Source: Promethearchaeota archaeon (GTDB lineage: Archaea > Asgardarchaeota > Lokiarchaeia > Sigyniarchaeales > SOKP01). From it: a stretch of 64,000 nucleotides of DNA. Of the stretch, positions 49,730 to 60,059 are shown in pieces. Position numbers and translations under genes: made by a program. The notes under the pieces were generated by a model. That model worked only from the letters and a program-made list of their open reading frames with translations. It searched no databases and was not told where the DNA came from. The DNA is taken from positions 1-64,000 of the forward strand of contig JAHPZI010000026.1 of assembly GCA_019058295.1 (NCBI GenBank), read 5' to 3'. The stretch's first letter is position 1. Every line of letters starts with the position of its first letter.

Positions 49730-51196
49730 ATGATCTATAAAAGCGATAAAATGTCGGATGACGAAGAAGAGGAAAAAAACAGCAAAACAGAAAAGGATGT
49801 GGAGAAAGTAGATAAGGAATTCTTATCGAAAGCTAAAAATTCAAGAGATATGATTGATAAAAAGTTGAGAACATTTGAAAACACGATAACAGATATTTCA
49901 AAGACTAAGGAGGATAAGGATAAAAACAGAGAAGAGGACAAAAAAGAAAAACCTCAAATTCAAGGAGATCTAAATGAAGTACAGAGTCAATTTGAATCCA
50001 TTTCAAAAAAAATAGATGACAAAAAGGACTATTTATCGGCTTTAGAAGTAAAAATTGCTGCGCTTGAAGAGAGTTATAATCGAAAAAATGAAGAAAATAT
50101 CAATATAGAAGAACAGTTAAAAATTACTAGAGAAAGTAAAGAGACTTTAGATGAGGAATATAAAGAACTATTGAGAAATAACGAACAATTAGTAAAAACA
50201 TATGAAAATAGACAAGTCGATCTAATTGTTCTTACAGACAGTATCAAGGAAAAAGTTACAGCTCAAGACGATCTAAGAGCAAAGATTGCGAAATTAAACA
50301 AGGAAGTTGAGGAAAATGAAAACAATCTTGTTAAGCAAAGAGAAGAAGCGGAAATGATTGAGCAAAAATTAAAAAGTCTTAGAACTGAGAACGATTCTCT
50401 TAAAGTATCAATTGATAAAAATAAAATTGAATATCAACATATTGAAAAATTAGCTGAGGCAAAAGAAGAAGAATTAAAGTTATTAAACGAACAATTAGAC
50501 AAAAAAGAAGATAGAATAAAAGAGATTGAGGCACTGCTAAAGGAATATAGCGAAGGATTTCCTGAAAAGGAAAAACAAAAGCAAACATATGACGAACTTC
50601 TTGAAAAATATAAAGTTCAACTTACGGAGAAACAACAAGATTTGATTGGTATTGAATCACGACTACAATCATTAAATGAAACAGTAGAATCTCTTGAGGA
50701 ACAGATTTCTAAGAAAACTGAAGCAATTGAAGTAAGTGAGAAAAGATTAACAGATATTAAAAATGCAATTGAAGATTCAACAACAGAATATAATGAACGA
50801 GAAGAGCGCCTTGTTGCTACAACTGAGAAGTTAGAAACTTTTAAAGAAGAATATGATAAATTGGTTAAAAATAAGGAAGTAATTGAGGAAAGTATCAAGG
50901 ATTCTCGAGAACTCTTTCAAAAATTAAAAACAGAATTAGATGCTCAAGAGAAGGAGATAAGAGATAAAGAATCAAGAATTTCTCGATTGGGTTTTATGTC
51001 AACTATATTTAGGATTTCTAAAGTTTATGGGGGGCTAATTATTGGATTAGGATTTATTCTTATAATAATAAGTATTGCATATCTCCTTAATATCATGAAT
51101 GTTGGACCAGGAACTAATTTCATGAGCTTTTTAATATTAATAATAGCTGCTGGAGCTATAATAGCTTCAGGTTTGCTACACTATGTAAAATCTTGA
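49730..51196 (+). CDS. Long coiled-coil protein with two C-terminal TM segments
   Basis: ~400 residues of charged heptad-like sequence, then VYGGLIIGLGFILIIISIAYLL and FMSFLILIIAAGAIIASGLL. Confidence 0.85.
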   Translation: MIYKSDKMSDDEEEEKNSKTEKDVEKVDKEFLSKAKNSRDMIDKKLRTFENTITDISKTKEDKDKNREEDKKEKPQIQGDLNEVQSQFESISKKIDDKKDYLSALEVKIAALEESYNRKNEENINIEEQLKITRESKETLDEEYKELLRNNEQLVKTYENRQVDLIVLTDSIKEKVTAQDDLRAKIAKLNKEVEENENNLVKQREEAEMIEQKLKSLRTENDSLKVSIDKNKIEYQHIEKLAEAKEEELKLLNEQLDKKEDRIKEIEALLKEYSEGFPEKEKQKQTYDELLEKYKVQLTEKQQDLIGIESRLQSLNETVESLEEQISKKTEAIEVSEKRLTDIKNAIEDSTTEYNEREERLVATTEKLETFKEEYDKLVKNKEVIEESIKDSRELFQKLKTELDAQEKEIRDKESRISRLGFMSTIFRISKVYGGLIIGLGFILIIISIAYLLNIMNVGPGTNFMSFLILIIAAGAIIASGLLHYVKS

Positions 51197-51273
51197 GAAA
51201 AGATTAATTTTTAGCTACTTTATAATTAATGATTAAATAGAAAAATTAATTATTGATACAGTTGTAAAAAGGT

Positions 51274-53181
51274 TTGACCGAGAAAGACGCCGAGGAAATA
51301 ATAACAGAACTATCTGAAAAAAAATATGGTATAAAAGCAGGAATTTTATACGGTGTCGGGTGCGGAATTGGAGGTTCTATATTTATATTATTAGGTACTG
51401 GAATTGATTTAGCAGGACCAGGTGTTTTAATTAGTCTTATACTTGGTGGTGTTCTGATTTTACTGATTGCACTCAATTATTCTGAACTTTCAATCAGTTT
51501 ACCAGTTTCTGGTGGAGCCTATAACTTTGGTAAGGAAGGTCTCGGGGGATTTTCAGCATTTATCATCGGGTTTTTTTTATGGATTGCTAATATTGCTACA
51601 TGTTCTTTTTCAGCCCAAATACTAGCTCTCATAATTGTGATCTTTTTTCCTTTTTTAAATGAATCTATTTTCATAATAACGATCTCTGTTCTTTCTATTC
51701 TATTTATCACTATTGTATTTTTTAGAACTCAAAGATTTGCGGTACGAACGCTAATAATTCTAACACTCATATTAATAGTAATTATCTGTATATTTATCAT
51801 ATCAGGTCTTTTTATTTCTCCAATCACTAATCCTTCTGGTTATAATCCGAATTATATATCTACAAAAACAAACATTTTTGGTGTACTATTGATATTTGCG
51901 CTTCTTTTTATTTTCTTTACTTCAATAACTTCAAACTTAGCATATTTTAATCCAGATTTGAAAAACCCTTCAAAAAATATCCCCGTTGTTAATATTTTAG
52001 CAATTTTATTAACTCTAATAATTTATATATCGATAACATTAGTCGTTTTGATAAATCTTGGTAATATATCAGGAAATATTGGGGAGTCGCCAATCTTATT
52101 AGGAGAGATCTTATATAATATTTTGGGACCTTTTGGATTTTATCTCATGGGTATCGCAGCAATAATTTCAATTTTAATTGCTATGAACGCAGCCGTAGGT
52201 TCAGGTATCAGTGTTTTTCAAGCATTAGCAAGAGATCATTATATACCTAACGCTTTTCTAAAAAAAGGTAAAAAAACTGATTTACCTGTATATTCATTGA
52301 TTGTAACTACGATTGTAGCAATCGTGTTCACAATTTTTGCGGAAATTTATGCAGGAATTGGATTTACTGCCGGTATTACAGGTTTTATCTATTTTGTTGG
52401 ATTAGCATTTGTTAATTTAGCTGCCGTGTATTTAAGATATAAAAGGAAAGAATTAGATCGTCCATTTAAAGCACCTTTTTTCCCCTTCTTACCTATAATA
52501 GTAGCTATAACGTGTTTAGTTCTGGCCGTTTTTTTATTCATTTTAGAACCAGCTGCTTTTATATTAGGTTTGATTATTCTCGCAATAGGACTAGTCTATT
52601 ACATGATAATCATAGCTGATCGATATTCTCTCGTTATGACATTAGCAGGAATTAAAGTACTATGTGTAATTGTTGTAGGGCTCTTTATTTGGATTATTAA
52701 TAATGTAAGTATATTAAGTTTTGAGTTATCAGGATTAGGTAATATCTTTTCCAGTGTTTTGTTGCGAATCTTAATTATAATTTGTATAATAATTATTGCT
52801 ACAATTATACTGGATATAGTTCCTCTAAGAGAATTATTATTTTACTTTACTAGAAAATTAGATAGGAAAAAAGTCGCTATAGATCTTGGTTTTGGACAGA
52901 TAATTGAATTTGATAAGACTAAAGTTAAAATAGTTTACATAGTAAACTTAATAATTGCATTATCGGAAATCTTTTCGGCGCTCTTTATCTTTTTTATTGT
53001 CTACTTATTTGGAATGAATTATGTTTCTATAGTACAAATAAAATTAGGAGATATTATAATACAACAAGTAATGGCAGAATATTTCTTAGTAGCAATTTTA
53101 GTTTTTTTCGCAAGCAGTCTCTTAATAAGTGGAGTTATAATGGTATATATTAATAGAGAAGTTTTAGTTCTTGGAATGTAA
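51274..53181 (+). CDS. APC-family amino acid permease
   Basis: GILYGVGCGIGGSIFILLGTGIDLAGPGVLISLILGG, SISLPVSGGAYNFGKEGLGG. Confidence 0.92.
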   Translation: MTEKDAEEIITELSEKKYGIKAGILYGVGCGIGGSIFILLGTGIDLAGPGVLISLILGGVLILLIALNYSELSISLPVSGGAYNFGKEGLGGFSAFIIGFFLWIANIATCSFSAQILALIIVIFFPFLNESIFIITISVLSILFITIVFFRTQRFAVRTLIILTLILIVIICIFIISGLFISPITNPSGYNPNYISTKTNIFGVLLIFALLFIFFTSITSNLAYFNPDLKNPSKNIPVVNILAILLTLIIYISITLVVLINLGNISGNIGESPILLGEILYNILGPFGFYLMGIAAIISILIAMNAAVGSGISVFQALARDHYIPNAFLKKGKKTDLPVYSLIVTTIVAIVFTIFAEIYAGIGFTAGITGFIYFVGLAFVNLAAVYLRYKRKELDRPFKAPFFPFLPIIVAITCLVLAVFLFILEPAAFILGLIILAIGLVYYMIIIADRYSLVMTLAGIKVLCVIVVGLFIWIINNVSILSFELSGLGNIFSSVLLRILIIICIIIIATIILDIVPLRELLFYFTRKLDRKKVAIDLGFGQIIEFDKTKVKIVYIVNLIIALSEIFSALFIFFIVYLFGMNYVSIVQIKLGDIIIQQVMAEYFLVAILVFFASSLLISGVIMVYINREVLVLGM

Positions 53182-53183
53182 TA

Positions 53184-53912
53184 ATGGACTTCCCGAAAAT
53201 AAATTTACATACTCATTCAGTTTTTTCCGATGGAAAAAATAGTATTAAACAGATGGTAACCGTAGCACTTAAATTAAAAATAAACTATCTTGCTATTACA
53301 GACCATTTTTCAGATTCTTGGAAATGTAAAATAATACCTACTCTAAATACAGCTGAAAAAATTGAGGACTACTTAATTAAAATTGAAAATTGCCAGAGCT
53401 ATTTAAAAACCAACAATAAAAATCTAAGACTTTTTAAGGGAATTGAAATAGATCTAGGAAGCTCAGAAAAGGTAATAAAGAAATTTATCAGACCTGAACA
53501 TTTTGATATAATTTTATTTGAGTATTTAGAGACTCCTGAGGGCATGGCTTATGTTAGAAATATAATTGAATACTGGAAAAACTTAAAACCTGTTAATAAT
53601 AAGTTTCCAATATTAGGATTAGCTCATTTTGATCCTTCTAATTTTATCTATCAAGGTTTAGATTCATTAATATATTTTCTCAAAGAGTTTAACATTTATT
53701 ATGAATTTAACTCAAGTTATTATGAATGCTTCTCTAGAAAAAATGAATTATTTTTTAAGAAATTAAAAGAACATAAGATATATGTAGCGATAGGAAGCGA
53801 TGCCCATAATTTAAATGGGTTGGATTTTATTGAAGAACCATTAAAAATGATTGAAATTTATAATCTCGAGAATAATTTTAAACTTTTTTTAGAAAGATTG
53901 AAAAATATTTAA
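53184..53912 (+). CDS. PHP-domain metal-dependent phosphoesterase
   Basis: INLHTHSVFSDGKNSIKQM, LAITDHFSD, GLAHFDP, IGSDAHNL. Confidence 0.93.
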   Translation: MDFPKINLHTHSVFSDGKNSIKQMVTVALKLKINYLAITDHFSDSWKCKIIPTLNTAEKIEDYLIKIENCQSYLKTNNKNLRLFKGIEIDLGSSEKVIKKFIRPEHFDIILFEYLETPEGMAYVRNIIEYWKNLKPVNNKFPILGLAHFDPSNFIYQGLDSLIYFLKEFNIYYEFNSSYYECFSRKNELFFKKLKEHKIYVAIGSDAHNLNGLDFIEEPLKMIEIYNLENNFKLFLERLKNI

Positions 53913-54044
53913 TAAAGGGAAAATTGGCAATTTAATCTGAAAATATAAAATTAAAATTACTAAAATATTGATGTAATTTTTTCAACCTGAAATTTACAAA
54001 ATAAAACAACTTTCCTTTTATTTATTGTAATCTTAGCTACCATT

Positions 54045-54626
54045 TTATACATTAATCCATCTATGTCTAAATCTTCGTTTGGTGTCAGGTTTTTCAATAA
54101 AAGGTTTATCAAGAAATTCTGTTACTATTTGACCAAGTTTCTTGCATGTTGCCATTGATCCAAAGAAAAAATTTCTTTTTCTTGAATTTTGGAATATAAA
54201 AGCTAAAGCATAACCACCACCACCATCATAGCTAGAAGAAACTTCTTTAATTTCATGAAATTCAATTATTTCCGTTGTTTTAAATCGACGAGATTTGTTA
54301 TTAAACATTACTTTTTTTGATTGATTATCAAAAAGAATTTCTCTTTTTCGCTTATAACCGTATATAAATAAACCTAATGGAACAAATGTTATTAGAGAAA
54401 AAAATGGAAAAATTAATAATAAATAAGATAACTCAAAAAACATTGCAATCCCACTTGATAGATATCCAAAAATTAAAAAGAAAATTATGAATGGAAGACC
54501 AAATAAAAAGAAGACTTTTATTGCTAATAAAATTTCATGCCAAACATCATAACTAATTATTAACTCTTTCTCAGTCTTTGAAAGTTCCCAGTAAATCTTT
54601 AACCATTCCTCCTGATTATTTTCCAC
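54045..54626 (-). CDS. Two-TM membrane protein, unknown
   Basis: Two hydrophobic hairpin segments followed by a beta-rich cytosolic region. Confidence 0.6.
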   Translation of the reverse strand: MENNQEEWLKIYWELSKTEKELIISYDVWHEILLAIKVFFLFGLPFIIFFLIFGYLSSGIAMFFELSYLLLIFPFFSLITFVPLGLFIYGYKRKREILFDNQSKKVMFNNKSRRFKTTEIIEFHEIKEVSSSYDGGGGYALAFIFQNSRKRNFFFGSMATCKKLGQIVTEFLDKPFIEKPDTKRRFRHRWINV

Positions 54627-54648
54627 TTTGCACCCTCAACTTATATTT

Positions 54649-55074
54649 TTATTTTGAAAATGATAAATTAACCGTTCCATTCATAACTCTTATATTATTT
54701 ATTTTTTCAACTTGATATTCACAATGTACAACTTTTCTATTATCTTCATGCTTAATATCAATAATTTTTCCATTAAATATTATTTCATCGTTAGGATAAA
54801 CTGGATTCTCAAATTTAATCGTTATACCGGATAAAGCATTTATGTTACCATCAATCCAATCAATAATCCATTTAGGAACGAAAGAAAACAAAAAATTCCC
54901 AGCTATAAGGATATCATCATAACCCAATCGATGAACATATAATTTGCTAAGATGCATAGGATTGATTTCTTTTGCTAATTTGTTGTATTGTTTATAGGTT
55001 TTTTTTTCCATTTTAACTTTGAAAGATGGAATCTCTTGTCCTATTTCTATTTCTTTTGTTATCATTATAAACAC
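54649..55074 (-). CDS. MaoC-like hot-dog dehydratase
   Basis: YNKLAKEINPMHLSK, GITIKFENPVYPNDEIIFNGKIIDI. Confidence 0.82.
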   Translation of the reverse strand: MFIMITKEIEIGQEIPSFKVKMEKKTYKQYNKLAKEINPMHLSKLYVHRLGYDDILIAGNFLFSFVPKWIIDWIDGNINALSGITIKFENPVYPNDEIIFNGKIIDIKHEDNRKVVHCEYQVEKINNIRVMNGTVNLSFSK

Positions 55075-55089
55075 TTCCTATTTGACTTT

Positions 55090-55581
55090 CTATAATTTGA
55101 AAAAACAATCATGATTATCTACAGCGTAAATAATATTGTTTTCATCTAAAACAGATAATTTAAAAACAATATTATAATAGACGCCTTTTTTACCAGATTT
55201 TTTAATCGGCTCTGATAATTCCGTTTTGATTTTATATTTTTTATTCATTGTCATTGGTTTAAAGAATTCAATTTCTGAACCTACATGTATAAATGCCTTA
55301 ACTAATTTTGAGAATAAATGTGGACCACCTTTAGTAAGAATAAGTTGAACTAACGGATTCGTTAAGCTCGTCATATAACTTGGGGGGATAACTTTACCCT
55401 CAAATCCTGCTTTATTTGCCGCTATATTGTCAAGATAAATTAAATTATCATCACCAATCAAATCACAGAATTTTGTTATCTCTTTATCATCTGGTTTAAA
55501 TTCGTAAAATCCTATTTCTTTTACATTTTTTTTTAACTGTCTGTTAAGTTCTTCTACTTTCGATATGTTATTTTCTGCCAT
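55090..55581 (-). CDS. MaoC N-terminal-like (FAS1-like dehydratase) hot-dog protein
   Basis: FCDLIGDDNLIYLDNIAANKAGFEGKVIPPSYM, HVGSEIEFFKPMTMNKKYKIKTEL. Confidence 0.82.
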   Translation of the reverse strand: MAENNISKVEELNRQLKKNVKEIGFYEFKPDDKEITKFCDLIGDDNLIYLDNIAANKAGFEGKVIPPSYMTSLTNPLVQLILTKGGPHLFSKLVKAFIHVGSEIEFFKPMTMNKKYKIKTELSEPIKKSGKKGVYYNIVFKLSVLDENNIIYAVDNHDCFFKL

Positions 55582-55664
55582 AGTAATAGTATTCTTGGAA
55601 ATTTTTAATGATATATATGTTTTTTTTAAAATCTTAGTCCTCAGAAAAAAAAGTGGAATATGAA

Positions 55665-56201
55665 TTATAGAATAATAATAACTTGATAATAATCAAGAAT
55701 TATTAAACCCAAAAATCCTAATTCTATTAAGAGCCAGATATTCCGTTTTAAATTCCTTACTACTTTTAATCCCTTACCACTATAACTGATTATATTGTAA
55801 ATAAACATCAATATCCAAGCTAATAAAAGAATTACAACGGGAAGGATCAATGCCATAATATGTCCATCAGTAAAATCTATTAAATACTTATAACCAAGAA
55901 TAACAAATCCAATTATAACAAACGTAAATCCAAGCCCAAATGTATATTCCGCAAAGTTTATAAATCTCTTTATTTTCTTTTCAGATATTTCTTCAAATTG
56001 AGATTCATAATGCGCTCTTGAATTTGCGGTTACTGAATTAATAAATAAAATAAAAGCCATCATTAACAAAAAAGTTACAGTTATTATCCCATGTTTAGGT
56101 TTGAATTGCCAAATTAAAGCAAGTATCGTTAAAAGAGCGCCAATCATAGTTGTGGAGAGAACAATCCAGTCTTTTACATTTACTTCATCTTCTTTTGCCA
56201 T
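55665..56201 (-). CDS. Four-TM membrane protein, unknown
   Basis: Four hydrophobic segments. Confidence 0.65.
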   Translation of the reverse strand: MAKEDEVNVKDWIVLSTTMIGALLTILALIWQFKPKHGIITVTFLLMMAFILFINSVTANSRAHYESQFEEISEKKIKRFINFAEYTFGLGFTFVIIGFVILGYKYLIDFTDGHIMALILPVVILLLAWILMFIYNIISYSGKGLKVVRNLKRNIWLLIELGFLGLIILDYYQVIIIL

Positions 56202-56308
56202 TTTTTTACCTCAAAATTATTACTTAATTAATTAATTGCTTACAAAAACTTTAGATTTATTACTTATAAAAGTTTTGCGATGTGTTATAATCGTTATCAA
56301 CTATAAAA

Positions 56309-57112
56309 TTGAAATATTCATTATCTTTTTATAATCGCATTTTTTTAGTTTATATTATGGAATTAGAAGAAAAAATTGAATTAGCTGCAAAATGGATAGC
56401 TGAGTCAAAGAACTTAGTAATTTTTACAGGTGCGGGAATTTCGACAGGTAGTGGATTACCGGATTATAGAGGTCCAGATGGCGTATGGACTAGACGAGAT
56501 AAAGGCCTCCCTCCCCCAAAATCACCACCGTGGGATCAAGTAAAACCTAATCAGGGACATTTCATCATTCTAGAATTATTAAAAATGGGAAAACTAGATT
56601 TTGTTATTTCTCAAAACGTTGATGGACTACATGCGAAATCAGGAATTCCCTTTGACAAACTTGCTGAGCTCCACGGGAATATGTACTTCATGAAATGCCT
56701 TGAATGTGGCAAAAAGATGACATTCGAAGATGCAGGTTGGGATAAAAATAAATGGGGTAAAGGCTATAGAACTAATCGTGTTCATAATGGTCAACCAACA
56801 TGCCCAAACTGTGGAGGAAGGCTAATTTCAAGCATAGTTAATTTTGGGGATCCTTTACCGGAAGACGAATTATACGAATCAATAAAAAGATCTCAGCAAT
56901 CTGATGTATTTTTTGTGATAGGTTCCTCCTTAGTTGTTACCCCAGCAGCAAACATGCCAGAGTACGCAAGAAGAAGTGGTGCAAAATTAATTATTTTAAA
57001 TATGGGAGATACTCCTTATGATAGCGTGGTGGACCTAAGATTCTTTAATAAAATAGAAGACATACTTCCTCCAATCTTTGAAAAAGTAAAAAATATAATT
57101 AATTCAAGTTAA
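56309..57112 (+). CDS. Sir2 family NAD-dependent deacylase (SIRT6/7-like); true start probably 56357
   Basis: LVIFTGAGISTGSGLPDYRGPDGVWT, SQNVDGLHAKSG, ELHGNMYFMKCLECG..CPNCGG, VNFGDPLPE, VIGSSLVVTPAANMP. Confidence 0.95.
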   Translation: MKYSLSFYNRIFLVYIMELEEKIELAAKWIAESKNLVIFTGAGISTGSGLPDYRGPDGVWTRRDKGLPPPKSPPWDQVKPNQGHFIILELLKMGKLDFVISQNVDGLHAKSGIPFDKLAELHGNMYFMKCLECGKKMTFEDAGWDKNKWGKGYRTNRVHNGQPTCPNCGGRLISSIVNFGDPLPEDELYESIKRSQQSDVFFVIGSSLVVTPAANMPEYARRSGAKLIILNMGDTPYDSVVDLRFFNKIEDILPPIFEKVKNIINSS

Positions 57113-57114
57113 AT

Positions 57115-58782
57115 TTATTTCAATTTAGCAAAAATTTTTTTGCTTCTATCAACTTCTTTGAGAATTCTTCTTCCTTCTTTATTAGATAATGATAAATTAA
57201 TTTCACTATTTCTGCTTAAGGATCCCGTAAAAATTTCCTTCTGGTCGGCGAAAACTTTAATATTTTGGCTAGCAAACCTTGGAGCTGCTTTTAATATAAC
57301 TTTATCTTTTTTTATTATTACATCAAGCTCAATTCTTTCCTTATTTGAACTTACTCGTTTAAAAGTGGATGATTTTTTAAAATCAAGTGAAGAAGCTTTT
57401 GAAAGTTTTGATTTTTGTGGATTAATAGGATTTATGACGACATCTTGCCCAAAAGAATAAATTTCGAAAGCAAGTTGTCCTGAATTGAAATCTCTAACTT
57501 CTACAACAGGTCTGGCGAGATCTTTATCCCTAAAACCATGAGGTACTTTTACCGTCATTTTTATTATTAAAACTGTCGAAATGTCGCCCCCCTCTATAAA
57601 TATAATTGTATCTATAATAGAAGGAAGCATTCCAAGTTCGATGCGGCCAATAAATCTTTGGATTGCATCTATCGCGGATGAAGAGTGTACAACGCCAACC
57701 ATACCAACACCAGATAACCGAAAATCTGAATATATTTCAAAATCTTTTGTGGTTCTTACTTCATCAAAAATAGTGAAATCAGGTCTTACTAATAAAAGAA
57801 TATCTGCTGAATTTTCAAGATTACCCTCTAATTTAGTATATTGAGTAATTTCTGGTTTAACTTGTAAATCTCTCACACTTTCTAAAGTTTTAACTACTTT
57901 ATTCTGACCTAAATAATAATTAGCTAGTGCTGCAGAAAAAGTCGATTTACCTGCTCCTGGAGATCCGCAAACTAATATTCCCTCTGCGGTTTGCAATCTC
58001 TTTTGTAGTCTGGCATCAATTGAATAATCTGACAGTGTTAAGCTAACTAATGGATGAGTAGCTGTTATTTCAACATCAGTAGAAAATGGTGGACGTGTTA
58101 TTACTATTCTAAATTCCCTTAATTGTGCGACTACTGCGCCTTCTCTTTCTATTTCTATAAACGAATGTTCGTCTTCTCTTACATTTTCAATTATCTCAAG
58201 GGCAATATCTTCTATTAGTTTATTGCCAATAGGCTCAGAATCAATTTTTACTAAGTGCCAATCACCAGGAGAACCTTTCTTTGCATAAGGTGGTAAATTT
58301 CGTTTAAGATGAACGCTCATGGTTGATTCATCAAAATAATCGAATATCTTAAGTTTAAGAGGTTCTTCTTTAAGGGGTGGTTTTTTTTCCCATGCAAACA
58401 ACACTTCTAATCCTTCAAAAATACCAATATCTCCTTGAATTCTATCAGCCGTAATTAATACTGCATTGTTTTCTAAGGCTGATTTTCGGATTAGCGCATC
58501 AAGCTCCCCGCCCGGACTCATTTTTATTTCTTCCCTCGTTGGACGGCTTCCAATGATTTTCAAATTAATTTTTTTCTCATTATGAAGCTCACGCAATTTT
58601 TTTAATACATTGAGACCATAAAATCCTATCTCCTTCTGAATATTTGTACGATATTCAACTTCTGCAATTACGATATTAGAAATAATGATTTCTGGATGAT
58701 CTCCCAATTCTCCGTCTTCGATTAGACTTAGAATCTGACCATTGAATATGACTGATGTATCGCAAGCAAATTTATCTGGCAT
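57115..58782 (-). CDS. PIN-domain/PilT-VirB11-like ATPase
   Basis: N-terminal PIN (FACDTSVIFNGQ, ITADRIQGD); VCGSPGAGKSTFSAALANYY; DFTIFDEVRTTKDFEIYSDFRLSGVGMVGVVHSSSAIDAIQRFIGR. Confidence 0.93.
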   Translation of the reverse strand: MPDKFACDTSVIFNGQILSLIEDGELGDHPEIIISNIVIAEVEYRTNIQKEIGFYGLNVLKKLRELHNEKKINLKIIGSRPTREEIKMSPGGELDALIRKSALENNAVLITADRIQGDIGIFEGLEVLFAWEKKPPLKEEPLKLKIFDYFDESTMSVHLKRNLPPYAKKGSPGDWHLVKIDSEPIGNKLIEDIALEIIENVREDEHSFIEIEREGAVVAQLREFRIVITRPPFSTDVEITATHPLVSLTLSDYSIDARLQKRLQTAEGILVCGSPGAGKSTFSAALANYYLGQNKVVKTLESVRDLQVKPEITQYTKLEGNLENSADILLLVRPDFTIFDEVRTTKDFEIYSDFRLSGVGMVGVVHSSSAIDAIQRFIGRIELGMLPSIIDTIIFIEGGDISTVLIIKMTVKVPHGFRDKDLARPVVEVRDFNSGQLAFEIYSFGQDVVINPINPQKSKLSKASSLDFKKSSTFKRVSSNKERIELDVIIKKDKVILKAAPRFASQNIKVFADQKEIFTGSLSRNSEINLSLSNKEGRRILKEVDRSKKIFAKLK

Positions 58783-59377
58783 TAAAATCAGAATCTATAT
58801 CCTTATTCATAATTTGAAATTTCTTAACATTATAATAAATAGGCTTACTTAATCTATCCACTGTTGCAACAATTAGTTCCTTGCGAGAACTCAGAGCAAC
58901 TTTAGACATTTTATCTAAATCTCTTAATTCAATTGGACTTCCCTCAAAAACGGGAAAAATCAAATATTTTGCAGAATCTTTTTCATAATCCGCACCTCGA
59001 TTATAAACTCGAAATTCAATTCCATCGCCATATCCCGTACGAACAATATACCCTCTCTTTCTTAAGTCCATGTAAATAATGTACTTATGCCATAATCTAT
59101 CGTCAAATTGAGTAAAATAAGTTAATAAATCTTCAAAATCGTGTTGCTTTTTAGTTTTATCATTATCTTCCCATAATAAAATTCTATTTCTTTCGCAAAG
59201 AAGTAGCGTTTCGACTGGAGCTAATATTAAAATTTCTTTTTCTTCTGTTGTTTTTTCAACATTACCTATGTATGAATTTTTATAAAATTCTTCAATTCCT
59301 TCAAGATCCGAAATTACAACTTTATCTTGTTCTATAGCACCTTCTATTTGAATCTTCTCATCAGATTTTTCTGTCAT
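58772..59377 (-). CDS. tRNA-splicing endonuclease (EndA) family subunit
   Basis: YIIYMDLRKRGYIVRTGYGDGIEFRVYNRGADYEKDSAKYLIFPVFEGSPIELRDL...SSRKELIVATVD. Confidence 0.85.
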   Translation of the reverse strand: MTEKSDEKIQIEGAIEQDKVVISDLEGIEEFYKNSYIGNVEKTTEEKEILILAPVETLLLCERNRILLWEDNDKTKKQHDFEDLLTYFTQFDDRLWHKYIIYMDLRKRGYIVRTGYGDGIEFRVYNRGADYEKDSAKYLIFPVFEGSPIELRDLDKMSKVALSSRKELIVATVDRLSKPIYYNVKKFQIMNKDIDSDFNAR

Positions 59378-59474
59378 AACCTAATTTATAATTATATTTT
59401 CTAATTAATGAATTTAACCATTCTAAGGCTTTTTAAGAAAATTAAATTAGTGTAGAATATTATGGAATTTAATT

Positions 59475-60044
59475 ATGAAGGATTTACTCGAAACCATTTT
59501 AAATAAATTAAATGGTGCTTCAAAAATCATTTTCATTGGAGTTGGAGAAGTGAAATTAAACGATGATGGAGTAGGACCATATATTATAAGTGAACTTTTA
59601 TCATACTCTAATGAAAACTTCCTTTTTATTAATGCTAGTACCGATCCAATGGATAGAATTGATGAAATCGTAGATTTTAATCCTTCACATATAGTAGTTA
59701 TAGACACTTGTACATATAATGGTCCACCTGGAACTGTAGCGATATTAGAACGAGAAAATATGTGTGATTATGTACCTATTTCAACTCATACTATACCGCT
59801 CTCTGTTGTAATTGATTTATTAGTAGAACGATTGCCAAATGCGGAGATTTTCATGATTGGATTAGTTCCAGAAGATTTAAAGGGTTTTACCCAATTAACC
59901 CTCTATAAAGAGAACGAATTATCCCTTGATGATTACTCTGAGAATATCGATTTGCCTTTTTTTAATTTTAATTTATCAGACACTATTAAAGATGTAGCAG
60001 ATAAACTAATAGATATAATAAAAAAAATTACTGAAAAAATATAA
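59475..60044 (+). CDS. Hydrogenase maturation protease-like protein
   Basis: KIIFIGVGEVKLNDDGVGPYIISEL, HIVVIDTCTYNGPPGTVAIL, STHTIPLSVVIDLL, IGLVPEDL. Confidence 0.85.
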   Translation: MKDLLETILNKLNGASKIIFIGVGEVKLNDDGVGPYIISELLSYSNENFLFINASTDPMDRIDEIVDFNPSHIVVIDTCTYNGPPGTVAILERENMCDYVPISTHTIPLSVVIDLLVERLPNAEIFMIGLVPEDLKGFTQLTLYKENELSLDDYSENIDLPFFNFNLSDTIKDVADKLIDIIKKITEKI

Positions 60045-60059
60045 ATTATTTTTTAGACT

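Noticed and set aside
49735-50898. Ser/Leu-rich minus-strand ORFs opposite the coiled-coil gene
   Set aside because: Composition is what the reverse complement of Glu/Lys-rich coding sequence produces; not real genes.
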